NCBI GenBank assembly: GCA_963576785.1
Contig: OY756139.1
Location: forward strand, 186,001-250,000
Direction: 5' to 3'
DNA length: 64,000 bases
Origin: Chlorophyllum brunneum
Taxonomy: Eukaryota; Basidiomycota; Agaricomycetes; Agaricales; Agaricaceae
Positions 24,701-37,144 of this stretch are shown here, in pieces. Numbering within the stretch: position 1 is the stretch's first letter; each line of letters opens with the position of its first letter. The translations under genes and the position numbers were made by a program. The notes beneath the pieces were generated by a model. That model was given only the letters and a program-made list of their open reading frames with translations, did not search any database and was not told the DNA's origin.

Positions 24701-25748
24701 AGGATTCAACCGGGACAACCCTCACCTCTCAAAGACACTTTGGGACGATGTAACGACAAACGCGGCGACGGACGCAAAATCCATCATGATCGGTATGGAC
24801 GGCTCGGTCCACCCCAATCCCAATCCGCTTGCCAGCCAGTTTATGGTGGCAGCCACCATTCGGCATCTCGATGGCGGGAGCTCTATTATGAAGAGACTTG
24901 GAGGAACTATGTTGACGGACACAGAACTGGTAGCACAGTACTTAGGTATTACCAAGGTGCTCGCTACTGCCGACTACGACCAGGTTGAACACATTCATGT
25001 GTTCACCGACTCCATTGCAGCCTCCCAGCTCCTACTCGACTGTTCACCACATTCATGCCAACGACAGTCCATCCTCACCTCGAAGGCGCTCCTGGTTTGG
25101 TTCAACAAATCAGACCAACACCGCCTTTCTTTTTATCACACACCATCGAAATGCAAGTATGGGATTCAAAAAGCCACCCACGACTGGATCCAAATGGTTG
25201 CCTGGCCTAACCGAGGTCGAAATCACCGAGTACCGAACTCGATCGACTACCTTCGCAAGAAGTCCGCCAAATGCGCCATTCACACATGGCAAGCCATGTT
25301 CGGTTTCAAAAATTACAGCAGTAGCTCTTTCCTCCACCTCCTGGTGCGAGCGAACGGAGCCTCTGCCTTACCGTCGCACATCAAGTCCGGTCCATGGATA
25401 CAAGAATGCGGATACCAGCCCCAGCTCTTCGCAAGAGCTTGTTGCGCCATACTATGCCATGCCCCGATTGGAGAATATCAACTACAATTCTTTCCTAACG
25501 AGGATCTTTTGTGCCTCCACTGCAACAGTCAAATGGTACAGACGAGGTCACACATCCTGTATCGTTGCAACAACTTCGATCACCACTTCAGTGTTGACAC
25601 AATCAAGACATTCGTCAACTTCTTGCACCGCAACCCCTCCGCGTTCAGTTTTCCCCCAGAACCTGATCGCCCTCGTATCCATACTGGTTCTATCCCACCG
25701 TTACATCGTCATCAAGTCCAAAGGAGGTTTGGGTCTGCGCCTGCGTAG
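21703..25748 (+). pseudogene. LINE B ORF2: endonuclease, RT, RNase H, broken
   Basis: Same domain order as LINE A. The endonuclease (LLIQEPPWRFLRD; LLGGDINIRSEFWDPS; about 21770-22500) is broken by TGA at 22072. TAG at 22750 replaces Trp, TGA at 23404 follows EKMLAK, and a 1-nt deletion near 23788 shifts frame before the catalytic FVDDG (Asp codons 23853-23858 retained). Further TGAs lie at about 24234 and 24331. From 24399 to 25748 the frame is open for 449 codons and holds RNase H (MIGMDGSVHPN, TELVAQYLGI, VFTDSIAAS with all three acidic residues) and the C-terminal CLHC...H...C knuckle. No functional ORF2 protein is expected. Confidence 0.93.
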
Positions 25749-26214
25749 GATCCTTTTCTTTTCTCTTTTTTCTTTTGCTCTCCCGGTTATGGATTTCCAA
25801 TTCATTTCTCTATTCCCCCTTCCCTTGCTCGTCTACTATTTTATATAGTTTTCATTCAACTTCCATCTCTCCCATGGTGCCCGGGTAAATACCCGCCCAT
25901 ATGCTATGTACCGTTTGATGTTCCCCCTTGTGATTGCGAGTAGGTAGTTTCTTTTCTATCGATTTCTCTCTTTCACTCTCTCTCTTTCCGAATTCCTTTC
26001 TTTCCTCTCTCCGCTGAACATCGTAGGTACCAAACATCTCTCTAGTGTACGCACTAGATGTCAACGAGTCTCGTGGGGTTAGTTTACTTGTAGTTTACTT
26101 TTTCTTCTCCGAACATTCTGTACGTTCTGCCTTTGTATGTATGTATACGCAGACTGCGTTCGAGCACCACTATATAAATTGCTGATTTAAAATAAATAAA
26201 AAAAAAAAAAAAAA

Positions 26215-28239
26215 AGAGAAGGTGACAAATGGAAAGCAGCATTCATAACAAAGAATGGATTATTCAAACTAATGGTTATGTTTTTTGGAATGAGCAACTC
26301 ACCAGCAACATTCCAGAGAATAATGAACACAGTCTTCCAAGAAATGTTGCATGAAGGAGTAGTCATTAATTACATGGATGACTTTATCATTCCAGGGACT
26401 ACACAGGAGGAACTCGAAGAAAAAATGAAATGATTCCTCGACATCACAGCTAAACACCAGCTATATTTCAAAAGATCGAAGTGCTTATTTGATGCAAAGG
26501 AAATACCAATACTGGGATTTGTGGTTGGACAAGGCAGTGTTAAAATGGAGGAGGAGAAGAAGGTGAAAGCAGTAAAAGAATGGCCAATACCCAAATCCCT
26601 GAAAGATGTCAAAAAATTCATAGGCTACACAAACTTCTACCAACAGTTCATACATAACTTCAGCAACATAGTAGCCCCACTACACAAGTTGAAAAAAAAG
26701 GATACTCAATAGGTATGGACAGAATGACAACAGAAGGCCTTTGAGAGTATCAAAGAAAAGGTCACAAGTGAACCAATATTAGCAATGCCACAGGACAAAG
26801 GACAATACTGAGTGGAGGTAGACACATCAGGCTATGGAGTAGGAGCAGTACTATCACAGAAACAAAAAGAATACTGGCATCTGATTGCCTTCCACTCAAG
26901 AACAATAATACCTACAGAACACAACTACCAAATCTATAACAAAGAACTACTAGCTATCCAAGAAGTGGTCAAAACCTGGAGACAATATCTACTTGATGCC
27001 AATGAACCTTTTGAAATTTGGACTGATCACAAGAACTTGGAGTACTTCCAAAAACCACAACAACTCACAGAACAACAAGTGAGGTGGTAGATGGAGCTAC
27101 AGGAATACCATTACATGCTGAAACACATTCCTGGAAAGACCAACATGAAAGCCAATGTCTTATCAAGACTAACAAAAACCAATACTACATGAGACAACAC
27201 CAACATCACCCTACTATCCGACCACTTATTCGATAGCAAAATGATCAGACTGTATGCAGTTAACACCACCTTAACATCCGAGGAGCTAGGAGATATATAT
27301 CAAGATGATATATGAAGAATACATGGAATACCCTGCAGAATCATCAGTAACAGAGGCCCACAATTCACATCAAAATTTATGGCAGAACTATGCTGAGTGA
27401 CAGGTACCCAACAAAACTTGTCCATGGCATACCACCCACAGACTGACAGTCAAACAGAGTGCATTAACCAGGAGGTCAAGACATATCTCAGAAATGTGAT
27501 GAATTACATGCAGAACAACTGAAGAAAATGGTTAGCCACAGCAGATTTCCAATACAATGATAAGATTTACACTGCCACTGGACACTCACTATTTGAAATA
27601 GTATATGGATGACACCCTTGGAAAGGAGATATAACAAACATTACCAAGGCACCTGCGATCACAGAGTGAATATAGGAGTTACAGAATGGGTGACAAGAAA
27701 TGATCAAGATGCTACAACATAGTCAGGTACAAATGGAGAAGCAAAACAGCACCAAACTGGAATACAAGTACATTCCAGGAGAATAAGTATGGCTTGAAGC
27801 AAGCAATATTAGGACAACAAGACCAACCAAGAAGCTAGATCACAAATGCTATAGACTGTTCCAAATAAAAGCAAAAATAGGCAAAATGAGTTACCAACTG
27901 GAATTACCTGAAATATGGGCAATACACAACATGTTTAACAGCCAACTCCTCTCCCCCTATCAGAAACCCAAGTTCAACGGCTAGTACACTCCACCACCAC
28001 CAATGCCCAAGATCATCAACAATAAGGAATAGTATGAAGTAGAAGAGATCTGAGGACACCACACAAGAGGACAACAAAATCAATACCTAGTATACTGGAA
28101 AGGATATACCTCCGAGAAAGACACATGGGAAGATGAGTCAGAACTAGGCAATGCTAAGGAGGCAGTTCAGGAATTTTTGAACAAGATTTCAAGGACAAAA
28201 CTTATAAAAAGAGAGGGTAAAAAGTGACAATTATGAACA
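26215..28239 (+). pseudogene. gypsy-2 pol, second part: RT, RNase H, integrase, chromodomain
   Basis: Continues the frame of 18486-19422 after LINE B. RT shows VMFFGMSNSPATFQRIMN and YMDDFIIPG (about 26370-26395, catalytic Asp pair kept), RNase H VDTSGYGVGAVLSQ (26818) and WTDHKNLEYFQ. Integrase lost about 190 codons between LFDS and KMIRLYAVN (about 27236), then has the second Asp region changed to ISNRGPQF (Asp to Asn), the TDSQTECINQEV region (catalytic Glu kept) and HKCYRLFQIKAK. The chromodomain (YEVEEI...QNQYLVYWKGYTSEKDTWEDES, about 28035-28140) is still readable. At least a dozen TGA/TAG stops. Confidence 0.9.
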
Positions 28240-28327
28240 ACAGACCTCATATTACAAAGGATCACTACACTTGACACACCTTGCACTATATCCACTGCAC
28301 ACTAGACTTCACCAATTACCTCCACAA
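28234..28327 (+). pseudogene. gypsy-2 ORF3 region, first part (small leader ORF)
   Basis: Begins ATGAACAAC overlapping the pol stop TGA, as in gypsy-1 (49370). The translated stretch MNNRPHITKDHYT-stop...TLDFTNYLHN aligns with the gypsy-1 leader (MNNKPRISSNHYT...TLDFANYLYN), and many base differences fall at third codon positions. It is cut at 28327 by copia-2; the target duplication CACAA is 28323-28327 and 57311-57315. Confidence 0.7.
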
Positions 28328-28990
28328 TGTTGTCATTTGCATCCCTTCTTTGACTCATACCACTACTATCAATTTACGAAAACTCAATTCTACAGTGCTA
28401 GTCTCTACTACAATACAATACAATATGCCTGCATTGTATTTGGACCTTTTTCCAAGAGAACCTACACCTAATAGTGATGGGGACATCTTTGGGAACACAA
28501 CATATGTTCCTACCTCCTCCATCTTCATGGCCTCCCAGGCCATACCCCCTCCTGGCATTCTTTTTCCTAGGATTCCATCTGCTTACTTGAGGCCTGTGAT
28601 TCCCACAGACCAAACTTACAGCAAAACTGTCCCACCCTCGGTTCTCAACAGTCTGAGAACACCGCCAAGCTCCAATGCCAGCCTTTCTACTGATGTGGAC
28701 AAGACTGTCCACCAAGCATCCAAACAGGCCCATCCTGAAGGTGACCAATACTTCTCTAGAGAAGAAAAGGACTGGGCAGATTAGGTGGAAGAGGAGATCA
28801 AGGCTAAGATTAAAGAGGAAGATACTTCTAAAGGCAAATGTGGGCCTGAGGAGTTTTATGATGATACTGTGAGAGAGGTCAGCAAGATCTCTGAGTGGGT
28901 CAAAGCTTGTAGTTCCTACAAAATGAGTGGAGACAATGGCCTGGCATTTGGTAGGGCCTTTACTGAGTTGACAGAGACTTTGATGAAAGC

Positions 28991-29719
28991 GGGATGGCTC
29001 AAAGTTGTGCTACCACTGCAACAGTCAAATGGTGTAAACGCGGTCACACATTCTGTATCGTTGTAACAACTTCAATCACCACTTCGGCATCGACACAATC
29101 AAAACATTCGTCAACTTTTTGCGTTGCAATCCCTCCGCGTTCAGCTTCCCCCCAGAACCTGACCGCCCTCGTATCCATGCCAGTTCAATCCCACCATTAC
29201 ATTGTCATCAAGTCCAGAGGAGGTTTGGGTCTGCGCCTGCGTAGAATCCTTTTCTTTTCTCTTTTTTCTTTTGCTCTCCCAGTTATGGATTTCCAATTCA
29301 TTTCTCTATCTCCCCTTTCCTCGCTCGTCTACTATTTTATATAGTTTTCATTCAACTTCCATCTCTCCCGTGGTGCCCGGGTAAATACCCACCCACACAC
29401 TATGTACCGTTTGATGTTCCCCCTTGTGATTGCGAGTAGATAGTTTCTCTTCTATCAATTTCTCTCTCTCACTCTCTCTCTTTCCGAATTCCTTTCTTTT
29501 CCCTTTTTCCGCTAAACATTGTAGGTACCAAACATCTCTCTAGTATACACACTAGATGTCAACGAGTCTTGTGGGGTTAGTTTACTGATAGTTTACTTTC
29601 CCTCCTCCGAACATTCTGTACATTCTGCCTTTGTATGTATGTACACGCGGACTGCGTTTGAGCACCGCTATATAAATTGTTGATTTAAAAAAAAAAAAAA
29701 AAAAGGGATGGCTCAAAGT
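28991..29719 (+). mobile_element. LINE D: 5'-truncated LINE insertion with 15-bp target duplication
   Basis: Element body 29006-29704 (699 bp), with the duplication GGGATGGCTCAAAGT at 28991-29005 and 29705-29719. It contains only the last part of ORF2 (CCHC tail CHHCNSQMV...-like, broken at the start), the 3' UTR and an A tail (about 29688-29704). The truncated 5' end is typical of incomplete target-primed reverse transcription. Confidence 0.95.
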
Positions 29720-30934
29720 GGCTGTAGATAAGCAGAAGAATGACCTCTATGGTTGGATGGGAGTCAACTTTGGTAAAATTGTTGTCAGAGCTGACAAAAC
29801 CCCTCAGCCCAACACCTCCTCTCTCTCTCATGTGAAGGACAAAGGCTGTGTGGCCTCCTCCCTCACTCCTAACCCCAAGGGTTCCACCCCTAACCCCAAG
29901 CCCTTAACCTTATGGCAAGACATTGTCCACATGAAAGTTATTGAACAAATCATCAGTCCCAGTATCTCCAGTATCAATGACATCACACATTCGGGTTCCA
30001 ACAATGATGTCCAAATAATCTCCAAGGCAGAATTTAAGACTGTCTCTTATGCCAAGAAGAAAAGGCTTCTCATGCCAAAAATACTACCACTATTGGTATG
30101 TCTAAAGCCACACCTACTGCAACATTGAAGCCCACTCCTACTGCAGTACCAAAGCCCGCTCCTACTGTGGCAACTAAGGCTACCCCTGTGGCAGCTAAAC
30201 CTAAAAGCTCCAATGTGGCGGTGGCTGCTAAGCCTAAGAATTCCCCACCTGCCACCTCAGGACAGGATCCACTCAAGCTCCTGGAATTTGCGAGTAAATT
30301 TCCTGAGCTATCTCATGAGAAGGTAGTGGCAATGTACAATGCCACTTCTCTACCACCCCCTCTGTGATCAAGAAGCCTGCAAACAAGTCAGGCACAGTTT
30401 GCTCTACCCTCAATAGCCCATCATGCAAACATTATCCCCCTCCTTACTGGACCCAATGTCACCAGCTTTTTTTTTTTTTTTTTTTTTTTTAAATCAACAA
30501 TTTATATAGTGGTACTCGATTGCAGTCCACATGTACATACATACAAAAGCAGAACATACAAAATGTTCAGAGCAAGGAAAGCAAACTATATGTAAACTAA
30601 CCTCACGAGACTCGATGACATCTAGTGCATACACTAGAGAGATGTTTGATACCTAAGTTGATCCGCGAGAAAATGAAAGGAAGGAAGTCGAAGGGATAGA
30701 GAGTGAGAGAGAGAAATTGATAGTAAAGGAAAACTATCTACTCTCGAACACAAGGGAGAACAACAAATGGTACTAGCATGTGGAGGAGCATTTTGCCCAG
30801 ACACCACGGGAATGATGGAAGTTGAAAGAAAACTATATAAAATAGTAGATGAGTGGGGAAGAGAGAGAGAGAGAGAAATGGAAGCGGAATCCATAACCAG
30901 GAGAGCACAAGAAAAATATAAGAGAAGAAAGGAC

Positions 30935-33900
30935 TCACATGGGCGCGGACCCAAACCTCAGGTGGACTTGGTGACAATGTAACGGTGGTATTGAGCTGGC
31001 GCAGATATGGGGGCGATCAGGTTCCAGCAGGAAGCTGAATACAGACGGATTTCATTGCAAGAAGTTGACGAGTGTTTTAATGGTGGTGACTCCAAAGTGG
31101 TGGTCGAAGTGTTGACAACGGTAGAGGATATGCGACCTGGTCTGGACCAGTTGGTTGCTGCAGTGATGGCAAGCTAGATCCTTGTTGGGGAAGAACTGGA
31201 GTTGGTATTCACCAATTGGGGCATGGCATAGGATGGTGCGACATACTCTTGCAAAGAGCTGTGGTTGGTATCCACATTCTCGCATCCAAGGACCAGATTT
31301 GAGGTGCAATGGTAATGCAGAGGCCCCATTCACTCTCATCGGGAGATGGAGGAAGGAGCTACCACTGTAGCTCTTGAATCCAAACATGGATTGCCACGTA
31401 TGGATGGAATGCTCAGTGGACTTCTTGTGAAGGTAGTCAATAGAGTTGGGAACTCAGTGATTTCTACCCTGGTTAGACTAGGCTACTGTTTGGATCCAGT
31501 CATGCGTAGCTTTTTGGATCCCATACTTGCACTTGGACAGGGTATGGTAGAAGAAAAGGCAGTGTCGGTCAGACTTGTTGAACCAAGCCAGGAGCACCTT
31601 TGACGTACATATGGATTGTTGCTGACAGGAGTGTGGCGAGCAGTTGAGTAGGAGCCTGGAGGCCGCGAGGGAGTTGGTGAAGACATGAATGTGTTCGACC
31701 TGCTCATATTCATTGGTGGCGAGTACCTTGGTGATCCCCAAGCACTGCGCAACCAGTTTAGTGTCAGTAGACGTCGTTCCTCCGAGCCTCTTCATGATAG
31801 AGCTCCCTCCGTCCAGGTGTCTAATGGTAGCCGTGGCTGTAAACTGGCCAGCAAGCAGGTTAGGGTTGGGGTGGACCGAGCCGTCCATCCCAATGATAAT
31901 GGCCTTGCAGTCCGTTGTCGCCTTCGTTGTTACATTGTCCCATAGTTCCTTCGAGAGATGAGGATTGTCCCAGTTGAATCCTATGAAAGATACATTAGTG
32001 TGAAACAGGTCAAGTAACCTACGTCCAGGCCAGAGAGTCTTAGAAACAGAGTTGAAAGATTCTACATAACGAGTCTCAGGGGTGGGGCGGGAAATGTCCA
32101 TAACAGCTCCGAGTGTCTTCTTCTTCTGAATCTCTGTGAAATTCTTGATGTGAAGTTGATGGGGGGAAGAGTAAAACTCTTTTGTCAATCTTGCCAGTGC
32201 ATGTTCATTGTCCAGTGTATGAAGCCTCGACGTCTGTTGTTCGGCCAACTTTTGGAGATGGAGTTTGATGGGCATGAGACCAGCAAGGGACTCAACACTG
32301 CCAGTGGGGGATGTGCGAAAGGCCCCAGTAATCCAGAGGGCTGCACGTTGCTGTATCTTGTTGAGGATTTCACAGGTCCCCTTCATCTGGGACTTGTCGT
32401 GAAACCAGAGTCGGTATCCATATGTCGCAACCGGCATAACACACGAATAGTACAGGAGTCTCTTGTTGCTAGGAGACAGTCCTCACATGGAGTTTCCTAG
32501 CATCTTCATTGCCTTGATTGACGATATCGCCTTGGCAGAGTAGAAGCAGATGTGTTCCTTGAAAGTCAACATCCTATCGAAGTAGAAGCCAAGTTATTGC
32601 CAGTGGGTCTTTGGCTTAAGGGGTGTATGGCCTGTGAACAGAGGGGAACCTAAGTTGATAGAGGGATTGGAGTCTTGCCTAGCACAGGTGAAGTGGAAAA
32701 CTTCGGACTTCACATGCTCGATCACCAAGCCAAAATCAGTCATAAGCCGCTCTATTTTGTGGTACATGTGCTGTAGTATCTTGACGTTCTTTTCGAGAGA
32801 CGGGGATTGCGCATCGAGGGTGCCATCATCCACAAAGGACAAGATGTTGAAGTCCCATTTGTCTCGGTGTTCCTCCATGTGGGTGTCGAATGTTTGAAGG
32901 AGGGGGACAAGGTAGAGAGCAGAGAGAATAGGACTAAGGGCGGAGCCCTGTCCTACTTCCACCACCGCATCATATTCTGGGGAGTTCTCATCATTCCATC
33001 GGTATGTGGTGCGGCGACCTTCAAGGTAGTTGTCGAAGAATGCCACAATCTGGGGGGGAAGCCTTGCCAATGGAGTATGTCAGTGAGGAGGCTGTGATTG
33101 AGGGAGGGGAAGAATTGGGTGATGTCAAATGCAAGCACTGACGTTTTCTTCTTCTTCGTCCAAGCTCCCCAGATGATGTGAGTCAGGAATAAGCCTGCAT
33201 CCTCTGTGGATTATTGACGGATGGCTCCCAATTGGTGAGGGTGGAGGACTTTGAACTTCACCACTTCGAACTGAAGTCTCTTAGCTAGCATCTTCTCGAT
33301 TAGCTTGCCTAGAGTATTGAGTAGGATGATCAGATGGAATGCCTTCAGAGTAGAGTAGTCAGGTTTGTTCGGTTTGGGAATAATTACCAACGTCGACATT
33401 TTGAAGTGTGAAGGCTAGGCACACTCAACTGATGTTGAGGAATAGATCAGTGCAGGTATTGTTCGAGGCAATCTGTTTGAGATAGGACCAAGAGAGTCGG
33501 TTGGGGCCAGGGGCAGAAGAATTTGAGGTATCCTTGAGCGATTCCCTCATCTCAAGGAGAGAGAAATCAACCCAAGTCCTATCCTCCATGCCAATCGGGT
33601 CCGGTAACTTGTCGAGGACAGCTGCATTAGTTGGTCTGTCTTGAGCCAAGTTGTAGTGTTGGTCAAGTGCCGTCCATAGGCTGTCTATGGTGAGACAGGG
33701 CTGACCATTATGGCGAATAGCCTCAGTGGCCAGGAGAGCGCGTACTTTGACCCATGGCATCAAGTCCCATAGGCATCGGTTATCGACCAAGATTTCTTGA
33801 ATCTTTTTGTCGAAGTATGCTCTTTTCGTCTTCCTCATGGTCTTGCGAAAAGTGTTCCATTTGCACTTGTTCTTGTGGTCCGCGCGATGTTCAGCAAGTG

Positions 33901-34968
33901 CATTGGAGCACTCTTCATTCCACCAGGTCTTGGATCTGGAGGTGATCTTAGTCTTCTTCACATTGCGATTCCAGGACCTGTCAAGTAAAACTCCCAATTC
34001 AGCCACAGCTCTCTCCAGCTCGTCCGCATTGTTCATTGGCCAATTTCTGTTCTCAATTCCCATCGTGATATCTGTCAGGAATTTGGTTTCTTCATCTGAT
34101 TCCTTTGGTATTGTCAGTCTCTCGATGATGACGTCCATTTGAGGAATGGGGACTCTGATTAGAAGGGGGGCATGATCCGAATTGTATCAGTTGCCATCCT
34201 GGATAGCATGGTTGGGGATGTAAGGTAACGTCCCAGATACAAAGAGCAGGTCGATGACTGTGTCAGGGAGGTTGGGGTCTGAGGCATAGTGTGCTGGCTT
34301 GTCCACAGCTGGAGTTGATCTCACCAAGTTGAGAGCTTCAGTGATCATGAGGGGACGGTCTGCACTCACTGGATGTTGGTCCGTCGAAGGGTCCCATTGC
34401 TCAGATCAAATGTTGATGTCGCCACCTAACAAGAGGAAGGGTGGGAGGTTGAAGAGGTGCTCCTCGAGAAAATGGAGTGCAGTGTTGCAGCTGTCGTTGT
34501 AGATGTTCAATAGCAGCAGTTCTTCCCCTCCCACACAAAGGGAAATGCACAGGAGGTCTCAATGGTCGACGATGTCTCTTCTGATGGAGGGTCGGAGACA
34601 TTTGAGTCTCTTGTGAGTGAAGACGATGACTCGAGGCATGGATCGGTGTTGCATGTTAACCGTCCATCGAGATTGCCGCCAGTGTCCAGCTTGGAGGACT
34701 TCTTCGGTGGTGAATGAATATGATAGTAAGGTCTAGTCCGGATGGACCGGGCCTCCTACAAGGGGGGAACCATCATTGGAGATGGTGGAAGGGATGTCGC
34801 AGAGGTATCTCCATGGGTGTTCTTGTATAAGGAGGAGGTCGATGTCACCTCTGTGCACGAGGACTGTCTCCATCACTCCATATGATCTTCCAACGTTGTG
34901 AGAGCAGACTTCAACTCACTCAGAAGTGAGCAAGGAGGCCCGTCTTGAATGTTGGGTGCATTATTCAT
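30935..34968 (-). pseudogene. LINE E ORF2: endonuclease, RT, RNase H, broken
   Basis: Begins at 34968 in the ATGA overlap. The endonuclease half is frame-shifted (about 34900-34190), then open frames cover 34138-33425 (linker and RT start), 33399-33211, 33138-32594 (RT with AFDITQFFPSLNH and FVDDGTLDAQS, about 32835-32810, catalytic Asp pair kept) and 32437-31478 (319 codons, thumb and RNase H with MDGSVHPNPN; the Glu motif reads TKLVAQCLG, so Glu became Lys). 31387-31052 holds the C-terminal CHHCSNQ...H...C knuckle. It ends RFGSAPM at 30935. Confidence 0.9.
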
Positions 34969-37144
34969 TGAGGGGGGTTAGTCTGGCTTCGACTAGCCAG
35001 GGATGAGGAGGAGGGGACGGGGACTCCTTTGTTGGCCCTAAGTTTAAGAGCCTTGTTGGCATGCCAGTCGTGGTTGAATCGCTTCTTCCAGAACTGGCAT
35101 TTGCGGTCAGTGACAAGGTGGTCCTTGCCGCAGTTGGAGCAGGTGGCCTTATGAGGGCACGGTTCCCCAGCGGGCGTGGCCACAATGGGGGGGTTGGCCT
35201 TGTCATTGCCCTTGCAACAGTAGGCGAAGGAGTGGTGGTTGGCGGTGGAGTGAGGGCCCTTACAATGAGCACACATGAAGAGCTGGGCATGGCACCAGAT
35301 GAGCAGGTGGCCCCACCTGCAGCATTTGGTGCAGAATGGAACACCAGGGTTGGTGTTGGCCCTTCTGGTGTGGAAGAGGCTGCCATAAATGTTGAGGAAC
35401 TTATCCTCAATCTTGGCAATGTTGGTCCCTGCTTTGGAGTCCCAAATCTCGAACCACACTGTACAGGTGTCCGAGTGTTTAGAGTTGCAGCGCACCCTTG
35501 GTTGTGACACAAATTGAATGGCATCAGAGTGGATAGAGCTCCTGACACTGGAGACAACATCCGCCTCAGTAAGAATTTGGCCTCTTGGCGTGATGTAAGA
35601 GACATCCGTGACTTTCACAAATGATTTGGACTTCAGGAGGGAGGCTTCGCCCATGGTGATCCCTCCAAACTTCTCCTTGAGCCATGTCTTAACAACGTCG
35701 AGCTCTGCAGGGGTCAACACCTCCGAGGCATGGACCATAAGACCCAGCTTACCCTGCAAGGCGGCGATGACCCTAGTTTTAGACTTCTCCACAATAAGGC
35801 ATGCGTTGAGAGAGTCGATGATGGCCCCAAAGTTGGTGACATTGGGACTAGTGAGGAGGGGAATGATCACTTGCTTGTGTGAGGAACCATTTAGGGTAGA
35901 CCGTACAACACCAGCTTTCTTAGCTGGCTTGGTCACGGGAGAGGAGGGAAAGAAAGCGGCGTCATACATTGCCACTACTTTCTCATGGGATAGTTCCGGG
36001 AACTTGCTCGCAAACTCTAAGAGCTTGAGAGGGTCGTGCCCAGAAGTGGGGGAGGCAGGGGGGGGGTTTTACTCCTTTTTGCTGCAGCTGCAGCATACGA
36101 GATTTTGTTGGTGCCTTTGTTAGCAGGCATAGGAGGAGGGGGGGGAGGCGCCGGGTTCGTTTTATTTGGCCCTGGGGAGGGCACCGGGTTCGTTTTCTTT
36201 GGCCCTGGGGAGGGCACCGGATTCGTCTTCTTTGGCTTGGCAGTATTGGCCTTCATGGCCGTTTCCCTGGGTTTACAAACCCTATACTTCTTGGTGTGAA
36301 TGACGGTCTTAAATTCCGCCTCGGATATCATTTGCACATCATCGTCGGAGATACCCAAACAAGTGACATCCGGAGTGACAATGTGCTCAACGACCTCCAT
36401 GCAGATGTCATCAGGTGTGCATACGGGCCCTTTGCTGGCCTCGTGTCGGAGGGGAGAAACGTCTGGCTGGGGGGTTTCATCAGCACGGACTATAATCTTA
36501 CCAAAATTGACCCCCATCCAACCAAGGAGGTCATTCTTCTCTTCATCAACTGCAACCTTGAGCCATCCCACTTTCATCAAGGTCCCCATGAGTTCAGTAA
36601 AAGCCCACCCGAATGCAAGGCCTTTGTCGCCGCTCATGTTGTATGTGCTGCAGGCCTTGACCCACTCAGAGATCTTACCAACCTCTCTGACAGCATTTTC
36701 ATAAAATTCTTCTGGACCATCTCCATGGTCCTCGTTATCGTCTTCTACTTCATTTTCGACTTTGACTTTGGACTTCAACTCCTCTTCAACTTGATTGGCC
36801 CAGTTCTTTCCTGAGTAATAATGGTCTCCCTCCGGTCTTACTCATTTAGAAACCCGGTGGATAGTTCTGTCGCCTTTGCCATGGAGGGGGTTTGAAAGCG
36901 ATGGTGGTGTAGTCGGTCTATTGCTACAGACCGACGGGGGAACAGTATTGCTGTAGGCCTGGTCTGTGGGGACGAAAGGCCTAGACATGGATGGCGTCCT
37001 TGGGAATAGGATACTGGGAGGGGGCAGAGCCGGAGAGGCTGCCAAGATGGAGGGTGTTGGAACATGTGTTGTGTCCCCAAAGACTTCACCATTGCCATCA
37101 GGCATGACCTCTCATGGAGAGAGGTTAGAACGTAAAGCAGGCAT
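34965..37144 (-). pseudogene. LINE E ORF1, broken
   Basis: ATG 37142-37144 (MPALRSNLSP), with an early TGA at about codon 11, a second at about 36840 and a frame change in a G/C run near 36055-36070. Open pieces are 36017-36778 (acidic domain and proline-rich linker) and 34965-35975, 336 codons with LLKSKSFVKVTDVSY, TVWFEIWDSKAG and the knuckles CTKCCRWGHLLIWC, CAHCKGPHS and CSNCGKDHLVTDRKC. The linker contains the 11-residue tandem repeat at 36148-36237. Ends in ATGA overlap with ORF2. Confidence 0.9.
36148..36237 (-). repeat. 33-bp tandem repeat in LINE E ORF1 linker
   Basis: Three units (36148-36180, 36181-36213, 36214-36237 partial) with the plus-strand core CACCGGGTTCGTTTTCTTTG. In protein it gives repeated K/N-K-T-N-P-V/A-P-S-P-G-P. 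LINEs A and B have one short KTNP-type motif here, so the array is specific to this copy. Confidence 0.8.

Larger units (their letters stand above)
19423..26214 (+). mobile_element. LINE B: full-length LINE inserted in gypsy-2 RT
   Basis: Complete copy: 5' UTR with CCCTTCTTTGACTCG (19429), ORF1, ORF2, 3' UTR, A-rich tail (26190-26215). It is flanked by a perfect 15-bp target-site duplication, AGAGAAGGTGACAAA, at 19408-19422 and 26215-26229. The gypsy RT frame resumes directly after the second copy. A few extra bases (CAAAAC) sit between the duplication and the conserved 5' end. CpG is frequent but both ORFs are interrupted. Confidence 0.96.
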
